A stretch of DNA of 64,000 bases from Nocardioides soli. GTDB taxonomy: Bacteria; Actinomycetota; Actinomycetes; Propionibacteriales; Nocardioidaceae. Positions 58,535 to 64,000 of this stretch are shown here, piece after piece. Numbering within the stretch: the first letter of the stretch is position 1; the number at the start of each line of letters is the position of its first letter. The stretch lies in the NCBI RefSeq assembly GCF_014191495.1, contig NZ_JACHWR010000003.1, forward strand, positions 310,501 through 374,500. Direction: 5' to 3'. The notes under the pieces were generated by a model. That model searched no databases. It was not told where the DNA came from and was given only the letters and a program-made list of their open reading frames with translations. The translations under genes and the position numbers were made by a program.

Positions 58535-59719
58535 GTGCCCACCCCGACCGGCGTCGGGAGCGATGAGCTCCGACGCGTGAATCTCCGCGCCATCCTGCAG
58601 ACCGTGCACACCCACGGCCCGACGACCCGCGCCGTACTCACCAAGCAGCTCGGCCTGAACCGGAGCACGATCGGCGGGCTGACCGGGGAGCTGCAGTCGC
58701 TGGGCCTGGTCACCGAGCAGACGGCGGTGGTGGGCGGTCGGGGCCGCCCGTCGCACCTGGTGGTGCCTTGCGAGGACAACGTGGTCGTCGCGGTCGACGT
58801 CGGCGTCGACCGGATCGCCGTCGCCCTGGTCGGGCTCGGGGGACAGGTCCTGGCCGGTCGCAACCGAGGCCACCAGCGGGGCGAGCACGACGTCGACCAC
58901 GTCGTGGAGTCCGTCGCGCAGATGGTCGAGGAGACGCTCGCGGCCTCCAGCCACAGCCGGTGCCTGGGCATCGGCTGCGCGGTCCCCGGCGCGGTGCGGG
59001 CCAGCGACGGGCTGGTCCGCTTCGCCCCCAACCTGGGGTGGTACGACGAGCCCTTCACCGAGCTGCTCGCCGAGCGCCTCCAACGTCCGGTCTCGACCGG
59101 CAACGACGCCAACCTCGGGGTGCTCGCCGAGCACGTGCGTGGCGCGGCCGTGGGCTTCTCGGAGGCCGTCTACCTCAGCGCCAGCGTCGGCATCGGTGGC
59201 GGCTTCCTGGTCGGCGGCCGGCCGCTGACCGGGGTGAGCGGGTACGCCGGCGAGGTCGGCCACATGCAGGTCGACAGCCTCGGCCCCACCTGCCGTTGCG
59301 GCGCGGTCGGCTGCTGGGAGACCAAGGTCGGCGAGAACGTGCTGCTCCGGCACGCCGGGCGCCTCCCCGGGGGTGGCCCGCCGGCCGTGGCCGAGGTCAT
59401 CGAGGCCGCGCGGGCGAGCGACAGCCGTGCCCGGACCGCGGTCGAGGAGGTCGCCGAGTGGACCGGGATCGGGATCCGGGCGATCGTCAACCTCTTCAAC
59501 CCCGAGGTCGTCGTGCTCGGCGGCTGCCTGGCCCAGGTGTGGCGGGCGGCCGAGCCGGCGGTGCTGGACTCGTTCGAGCGCAGCAGCCTGCTCTCGCCGC
59601 GGGCCGACACCCTGATCAGACCGGCCGGGCTCGGCGACGACTCCCCGCTGCTCGGAGCCGCCGAGCTGGCGTTCGCGCCCGTGCTCGACCGGCCCCAGGC
59701 GGTGTCGAGGGCCGGCTGA
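58535..59719 (+). CDS. xylR: ROK family repressor (XylR-like)
   Basis: A 394-residue ROK regulator with an N-terminal winged helix (RAVLTKQLGLNRSTIGGLTGEL) and a sugar-kinase-like domain: DVGVDRIAVALVG, GNDANLGVLAEHVRG, the zinc motif CRCGAVGCWE, and ASVGIGGGFLVGG. It probably represses xylA and xylFGH in the absence of xylose. GTG start at 58535, 13 bp after xylH, with AGGAG. Confidence 0.9.
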   Translation: MPTPTGVGSDELRRVNLRAILQTVHTHGPTTRAVLTKQLGLNRSTIGGLTGELQSLGLVTEQTAVVGGRGRPSHLVVPCEDNVVVAVDVGVDRIAVALVGLGGQVLAGRNRGHQRGEHDVDHVVESVAQMVEETLAASSHSRCLGIGCAVPGAVRASDGLVRFAPNLGWYDEPFTELLAERLQRPVSTGNDANLGVLAEHVRGAAVGFSEAVYLSASVGIGGGFLVGGRPLTGVSGYAGEVGHMQVDSLGPTCRCGAVGCWETKVGENVLLRHAGRLPGGGPPAVAEVIEAARASDSRARTAVEEVAEWTGIGIRAIVNLFNPEVVVLGGCLAQVWRAAEPAVLDSFERSSLLSPRADTLIRPAGLGDDSPLLGAAELAFAPVLDRPQAVSRAG

Positions 59720-59759
59720 GGTCGCGCCGTCCTCGGCTCCGGGTAGCCTGCTGCCCGCC

Positions 59760-60380
59760 ATGATGGAACGTTTCCGCGCCTTCTGGACGAAGGTCATCTC
59801 GCCGATCGCCCACCTGCTGATCCGGCTGGGGGTGAGCCCCGACGTCGTCACCCTGGTCGGCACGCTCGGCGTCTGCGCCGGGGCCCTGGTCTTCTTCCCG
59901 CAGGGTCGGCTGCTCACGGGCGTCCTGGTGATCACGGCGTTCGTGTTCAGCGACCTGCTCGACGGCTACATGGCCCGGACCACCGGGCGGGTCAGCAAGT
60001 TCGGCGCGTTCTGGGACTCCACGCTCGACCGGCTCGGCGACGGCGCGATCTTCATCGGCCTCGCGCTCTACTTCGCCTGGGAGGAGCCGAGCCGCCTCTA
60101 CCTCGTGCTGAGCCTGGTCTGCCTGCTGATGGGCGCGGTCACGTCGTACGCCCGCTCCCGCGGCGAGAGCCTCGGCTTCGAGGTCAAGGTCGGCATCGCC
60201 GAGCGCGCCGACCGGCTGGTCGCGATCCTCGTGATGACCGGCTTCAGCGCCATCTTCGACCTGCCCGTGCTCCTCTACATCGCGCTGTGGGCGCTCGCGA
60301 TCGCCTCCACGGTCACGGTCGCGCAGCGCGTGTGGGTGGTACGGAAGCAGGCGTTGTCCGACGCCGGCACTACCATCTGA
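59760..60380 (+). CDS. pgsA: CDP-alcohol phosphatidyltransferase (PgsA1-type PI-phosphate synthase)
   Basis: A 206-residue membrane enzyme with six helices and the full CAPT motif DLLDGYMAR...GAFWDSTLDR (D-x2-DG-x2-AR-x8+-G-x3-D-x3-D). Orthologues between HIT and pdxS in actinobacteria make phosphatidylinositol-phosphate from CDP-diacylglycerol and inositol-phosphate. ATG at 59760 or 59763; a TAGCCT box lies at 59744. The acyltransferase and mannosyltransferase genes that follow pgsA in mycobacteria and streptomycetes are absent. Confidence 0.9.
   Translation: MMERFRAFWTKVISPIAHLLIRLGVSPDVVTLVGTLGVCAGALVFFPQGRLLTGVLVITAFVFSDLLDGYMARTTGRVSKFGAFWDSTLDRLGDGAIFIGLALYFAWEEPSRLYLVLSLVCLLMGAVTSYARSRGESLGFEVKVGIAERADRLVAILVMTGFSAIFDLPVLLYIALWALAIASTVTVAQRVWVVRKQALSDAGTTI
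60371..60376 (+). promoter_or_regulatory. -10 box of pdxS, leaderless type
   Basis: TACCAT, inside the end of pgsA, ends 7 nt before the pdxS ATG at 60384. Confidence 0.5.
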
Positions 60381-60383
60381 ATC

Positions 60384-61292
60384 ATGGTCGAGAGCACCCC
60401 CGAGAACACGCCAGCCACCGGCACCACCCGCGTCAAGCGCGGCATGGCCGAGATGCTGAAGGGCGGCGTCATCATGGACGTCGTCACACCCGAGCAGGCC
60501 AAGATCGCCGAGGACGCCGGCGCGGTCGCCGTGATGGCGCTCGAGCGGGTGCCGGCCGACATCCGGGCTCAGGGCGGCGTGTCGCGGATGAGCGACCCCG
60601 ACATGATCGACGGCATCATCGAGGCGGTCTCGATCCCGGTGATGGCCAAGGCCCGGATCGGCCACTTCGCCGAGGCGCAGGTGCTGCAGTCGCTGGGTGT
60701 CGACTACATCGACGAGTCCGAGGTGCTGACCCCGGCCGACTACGCCAACCACATCGACAAGTGGGCCTTCACCGTCCCGTTCGTGTGCGGCGCGACGAAC
60801 CTCGGTGAGGCGCTGCGCCGCATCACCGAGGGCGCGGCGATGATCCGCTCCAAGGGCGAGGCCGGCACCGGGGACGTGTCGAACGCCGTCACCCACATGC
60901 GCACGATCCGCCGGGAGATCCGCCGCCTCGGCGCGCTGGAGGCCGACGAGCTGTACGTCGCGGCCAAGGAGCTGCAGGCGCCGTACGACCTGGTCAAGGA
61001 GGTCGCCGAGGCGGGCAAGCTGCCGGTGGTGCTGTTCACCGCGGGCGGCATCGCCACCCCGGCCGACGCGGCGATGATGATGCAGCTCGGCGCCGAGGGC
61101 GTCTTCGTGGGCTCGGGCATCTTCAAGTCGGGCAACCCGGCCCAGCGGGCCGAGGCGATCGTCAAGGCCACCACCTTCCACGACGACCCCGACATGGTCG
61201 CCAAGGTCTCGCGCGGCCTGGGTGAGGCCATGGTCGGGATCAACGTCGACGAGATCCCGCAGCCCCACCGGCTCTCCGAGCGGGGCTGGTGA
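60384..61292 (+). CDS. pdxS: Pyridoxal 5'-phosphate synthase subunit PdxS
   Basis: A 302-residue TIM-barrel synthase making PLP from ribose-5-phosphate, glyceraldehyde-3-phosphate and ammonia. Motifs: GGVIMDVVTPEQAKIAEDAGA, VMAKARIGHFAEAQ (catalytic Lys), RSKGEAGTGDV, and AEGVFVGSGIFKS. The end overlaps pdxT by 4 bp. Confidence 0.97.
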   Translation: MVESTPENTPATGTTRVKRGMAEMLKGGVIMDVVTPEQAKIAEDAGAVAVMALERVPADIRAQGGVSRMSDPDMIDGIIEAVSIPVMAKARIGHFAEAQVLQSLGVDYIDESEVLTPADYANHIDKWAFTVPFVCGATNLGEALRRITEGAAMIRSKGEAGTGDVSNAVTHMRTIRREIRRLGALEADELYVAAKELQAPYDLVKEVAEAGKLPVVLFTAGGIATPADAAMMMQLGAEGVFVGSGIFKSGNPAQRAEAIVKATTFHDDPDMVAKVSRGLGEAMVGINVDEIPQPHRLSERGW

Positions 61293-61924
61293 CCCCGCCC
61301 CGCATGAGCGCGCCGACCGTCGGCGTCCTCGCCGTCCAGGGCGACGTCCGTGAGCACCTGCGCACGCTGGAGAGCCTCGGAGTCCGGGCGACCACGGTGC
61401 GGCGTACGTCGGAGCTCGACGCCTGCGACGGCCTCGTCGTCCCGGGCGGCGAGTCGACGACGATGGCCAAGCTGGTCCGCACCTTCGACCTGTTCGAGCC
61501 GATCCGGCAGCGGATCAAGGCGGGGCTGCCGGTCTTCGGGACCTGCGCCGGGATGATCATGCTCGCCGACCGGATCGAGGACGGCGCGGCCGGCCAGGAG
61601 ACGCTCGGCGGGCTGGACATCACGGTACGGCGCAACGCGTTCGGGCGGCAGGTCGACTCCTTCGAGGGCGACCTCGTCGTCGCCGGTCTCGACGCCCCGG
61701 TGCACGCGGTCTTCATCCGGGCGCCGTGGGTGGAGTCGGTCGGTCCGGACGTCGACGTGCTCGCTCGTGTCGAGGACGGGCCGGCCGCGGGTAGGATCGT
61801 GGCGGTCCGTCAGGGTTCGCTGATGGCGACGTCGTTCCATCCCGAGGTGGGTGGCGACGCCCGGGTCCACCGGCTGTTCGTGGACCTGGTCGAGGGTCGC
61901 GACGAGCTCGACCCGCGAGGTTAG
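61289..61924 (+). CDS. pdxT: PLP synthase glutaminase subunit PdxT
   Basis: A 211-residue class I glutaminase supplying ammonia to PdxS: VGVLAVQGDVREH, VPGGESTTM, nucleophile Cys in FGTCAGMIML, and the His/Glu pair in TSFHPEV. GTG start at 61289 overlaps pdxS (GTGA); ATG at 61304 is an alternative closer to the usual N-terminus. Confidence 0.96.
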   Translation: MTPPRMSAPTVGVLAVQGDVREHLRTLESLGVRATTVRRTSELDACDGLVVPGGESTTMAKLVRTFDLFEPIRQRIKAGLPVFGTCAGMIMLADRIEDGAAGQETLGGLDITVRRNAFGRQVDSFEGDLVVAGLDAPVHAVFIRAPWVESVGPDVDVLARVEDGPAAGRIVAVRQGSLMATSFHPEVGGDARVHRLFVDLVEGRDELDPRG

Positions 61925-61934
61925 AAGGAGACGC

Positions 61935-62714
61935 ATGTCCGGCCACTCCAAGTGGGCGACCACCAAGCACAAGAAGGCGGTCATCGACGCCAAGCGCGGC
62001 AAGCTGTTCGCCAAGCTGATCAAGAACATCGAGATCGCGGCGAAGATGGGCGGCCCCGACCCCGCGGGCAACCCCACGCTCTACGACGCGATCCAGAAGG
62101 CCAAGAAGCAGTCGGTGCCCAACAAGAACATCGACTCCGCGGTCAAGCGCGGCGGTGGGCTCGACGGCGGCGGCGTCGACTACGAGACGATCATGTACGA
62201 GGTCTACGGGCCCCAGGGCGTCGCGCTCCTGGTCGAGTGCCTCACCGACAACCGCAACCGGGCCGCGATGGAGGTCCGCACCGCGGTGACCCGCAACGGC
62301 GGCACCATGGCCGACCCCGGATCGGTCTCGCGGCTCTTCACCCGCAAGGGCGTCGTCGTGGTGGGCAAGGCCCAGGAGCGCGGCGGCCAGCCATGGGAGG
62401 TCTCGGAGGACGACGTGCTCGAGGCGACGCTCGACGCCGGCGCCGAGGACGTCAACGACCTCGGGGAGAACTTCGAGATCCAGTCCGACTCCTCCGACGT
62501 GGTCGCCGTGCGCTCCGCGCTGCAGGCCGCCGGCATCGACTACGAGTCCGCCGAGGTCCAGTTCGTCGCCACGATGGACATCCCGGTCGCCGAGGTCGAC
62601 GTCGCGGGCAAGGTCTTCCGCCTCGTCGACGCCGTCGACGACCTCGACGACGTGCAGAACGTCTACAGCAACGCCGACATCCCCGACGACGTACTCGAGG
62701 CCATCGACGCGTGA
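61935..62714 (+). CDS. yebC: YebC/PmpR family protein
   Basis: A 259-residue YebC-type protein: MSGHSKWATTKHKKAVIDAKRGKLF, PNKNIDSAVKRG and YEVYGPQGVALLVECLTDN. The family is described as transcription regulators and, more recently, as translation factors acting on ribosomes stalled at proline-rich motifs. ATG at 61935 after GAAGGAG. It usually precedes ruvC, which is not reached here. Confidence 0.95.
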   Translation: MSGHSKWATTKHKKAVIDAKRGKLFAKLIKNIEIAAKMGGPDPAGNPTLYDAIQKAKKQSVPNKNIDSAVKRGGGLDGGGVDYETIMYEVYGPQGVALLVECLTDNRNRAAMEVRTAVTRNGGTMADPGSVSRLFTRKGVVVVGKAQERGGQPWEVSEDDVLEATLDAGAEDVNDLGENFEIQSDSSDVVAVRSALQAAGIDYESAEVQFVATMDIPVAEVDVAGKVFRLVDAVDDLDDVQNVYSNADIPDDVLEAIDA

Positions 62715-62738
62715 TGGGCGGCGCTCGCTCTCAACGCA

Positions 62739-62810
62739 TGTAACGCCGGGTTATCCGCTGTTCCCACCATGCTGCAACACGGTGGGAACAGTCGGTAACC
62801 CGGCGTTACA
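62739..62810. repeat. Palindromic repeat, copy 1
   Basis: TGTAACGCCGGGTTATCCGC and the following TGTTCCCACC pair with GGTGGGAACA and a second arm ending GGTAACCCGGCGTTACA around a 12-base loop, giving about 30 bp of stem with a few mismatches. It lies between convergent yebC and the DUF559 gene. A second copy is at 63950. Confidence 0.85.
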
Positions 62811-62842
62811 ACATTGGGGCGGCGTCCGGCTCGGCCCGCTGA

Positions 62843-63835
62843 TCACCGGCGCCGCCGTACGACGTGGGGCGCGAGGTCGCTGATGTCGGTCCCGAATCGG
62901 GCGCACGTGTCGGCGTACTCACGCAGGAGCCGGCGACGCGCGGCCTCCCGGTCGCCGTGGCAATCGGCAGCGGTGATCCGGGAGACGCCGAGCTTGAAGC
63001 CGGAGATGAAGTCCTGACGCATCTTCTCCTGCCGGAGGGTCTCGCGTGGGTCGCGGCGTGGGGCGAGCTCGGCGGTGTACTTCAGCCAGCCGTCGACCTC
63101 GAAGATGTGTCGGCCGATCCTCAGGTCGCACCAGACTGTGCGAGCGCCGTCGGTCAGTCCGAACTGGGTCTGGGCGCGGCCGATCCGGAGCGAGAGCAGG
63201 AGCACCCGTGCCTCGGACTCGAGCCACGACTCCGCGCCCGGGTCGGCGAGGTCGATCGCGGCGTCCATGACGCGACTCCCGGGCCAGCACCACATCGCTG
63301 CTCGAGCTCGATCGACGTCGCTTCGGGTCGCGCCGGAGCGCAGCGCGGCGTCGCAGCACGCGACACCTGCCGCCAGCCCGTGCTCGCGCGCCATGTCGAG
63401 AGCCGTGCGCGGCGCGTCGAGGACCCGCAGACCGTGGACCTCGATGACCTGCTCGTCGGAGTACGGCGCCAGGTGGTGCTTGACGCCGGCGCGAACGGCA
63501 TCGCCGTGGACCTTGCGGCGCGTGACGTGCACCAGCGCCCGGCGTGCGTCCGGCACGCCCAGCCCGAGGGCGAGCGCCGCTGAGTCGTGGCTGAGCACGT
63601 GGTCGCACCGGAGGGTGAGCTGCGCTGCCCGGACCCGGAGCAGCGCCCGGCCGCCGAACGGGTCGAGCTCGTCCCAGCGTTCGGCGACGACGTACACGCC
63701 CCGGCGCAGCGGCAGTAGTCGGCCGTCGCGGACCAGGCGCCGCAGGTCCCGGTCGTCGAGGCCGGCGCGCATCGCCTGCTGTCTGGTGATCAGCCCGTGT
63801 GGGTCGGGCCGGAGGAGTGGGTAGCTCCGCAACAT
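62843..63835 (-). CDS. AbiEi-like / DUF559 domain protein
   Basis: A 330-residue protein. The N-terminus resembles the AbiEi-type winged helix (LITRQQAMRAGLDDRDLRRL, LLPLRRGVYVV). The C-terminal DUF559/Vsr-like nuclease fold has CDLRIGRHIFEVDGWLKY (D...E-x-D/K pattern) and LRQEKMRQDF. Such proteins are numerous in actinobacteria and are often labelled type IV antitoxin-like; a cognate AbiEii toxin is not beside it. ATG at 63835; GTG at 63862 is possible. Flanked by two copies of a palindromic repeat. Confidence 0.75.
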   Translation of the reverse strand: MLRSYPLLRPDPHGLITRQQAMRAGLDDRDLRRLVRDGRLLPLRRGVYVVAERWDELDPFGGRALLRVRAAQLTLRCDHVLSHDSAALALGLGVPDARRALVHVTRRKVHGDAVRAGVKHHLAPYSDEQVIEVHGLRVLDAPRTALDMAREHGLAAGVACCDAALRSGATRSDVDRARAAMWCWPGSRVMDAAIDLADPGAESWLESEARVLLLSLRIGRAQTQFGLTDGARTVWCDLRIGRHIFEVDGWLKYTAELAPRRDPRETLRQEKMRQDFISGFKLGVSRITAADCHGDREAARRRLLREYADTCARFGTDISDLAPHVVRRRR

Positions 63836-63949
63836 GACCGCGACGCTGCCCGCACCGACCACGGCTCGGGGCGCCCAGCACGCTCGGCTGTGGATGACAG
63901 GATCACCGGCCGCCCTGTGGAGGAAAGGTGGGCTGTCACGTGAGGCGCA

Positions 63950-64000
63950 TGTAACGCCGGGTTATCCGCTGTTCCCACGATGCCGCAGCATGGTGGGAAC
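63950..64000. repeat. Palindromic repeat, copy 2 (cut by window end)
   Basis: From 63948 the sequence matches copy 1 exactly for 31 bases (CATGTAACGCCGGGTTATCC onward), then differs at a few positions in the loop and pairs again (GGTGGGAAC) until the window ends. It is 115 bp upstream of the DUF559 start. Confidence 0.85.

Overview
The window is GC-rich actinobacterial chromosome, most likely from Nocardioides or a close relative (family Nocardioidaceae). This is inferred from gene content and base composition, not from a search. Markers are a DUF3046 gene near recA, an SsgA-family protein, a phosphatidylinositol-phosphate-synthase-type CDP-alcohol transferase next to pdxST-yebC, an SCO6745-family protein, an actinobacterial leader peptide before sulfite reductase, and many genes whose TANNNT -10 box lies only 5-7 nt before the start codon.

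Layout. 1-5475: a partial DinB-methyltransferase fusion, DUF3046, an MFS permease, MTA phosphorylase, then recA (LexA box plus a RecA-NDp-type promoter) and recX, with a REP-like cruciform between the last two. 5472-8798: a 168-bp inverted-repeat element, an AAC(6')-like acetyltransferase, a HipA-like kinase with a DUF3037 partner, and an acyl desaturase. 8860-13596 (minus): a NarL/DesK-type two-component system and a vanX-alr-ddl operon for D-alanine metabolism. 13748-17535 (minus): assimilatory sulfite reduction (leader peptide, sulfite reductase, zinc-ribbon protein, APS/PAPS reductase, sirohydrochlorin chelatase). 17732-28872: glyA, a Uma2 nuclease-like gene, aidB and a BrkB-family gene sharing a divergent promoter, a K+ channel, a MASE1-PAS histidine kinase, and a secreted/membrane protein pair.

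29272-45141 is a catabolic island and the most novel part of the window. It holds a LacI repressor, a beta-hydroxyacid dehydrogenase, an M24 protein without the usual metal ligands, a succinate-semialdehyde-type dehydrogenase, a GntR repressor with a VOC protein, a fused alpha-beta 2-oxoacid dehydrogenase E1 with its E2, a ribose-type ABC importer, an adenine-deaminase-like amidohydrolase and a RidA protein. Four LacI-type operators and two GntR-type operators join the blocks into one apparent regulon. The substrate is unknown, but the enzyme set suggests a nitrogen-containing compound.

45235-49289: an SCO6745-family gene, a frameshifted ParD-like antitoxin remnant, tRNA-Val(GAC), tRNA-Cys and tRNA-Gly on the minus strand, pabC, ssgA-like, tRNA-Val(CAC) and a sulfotransferase. 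49408-62714: thrS, a lipoprotein, a HIT protein, inositol monophosphatase, a xylose locus (xylA, xylFGH, ROK regulator) set into an otherwise conserved thrS-HIT-pgsA-pdxS-pdxT-yebC order, and yebC. 62739-64000: an AbiEi/DUF559 gene bracketed by two copies of a palindromic repeat. No CRISPR array, prophage, rRNA operon or complete insertion sequence was seen.
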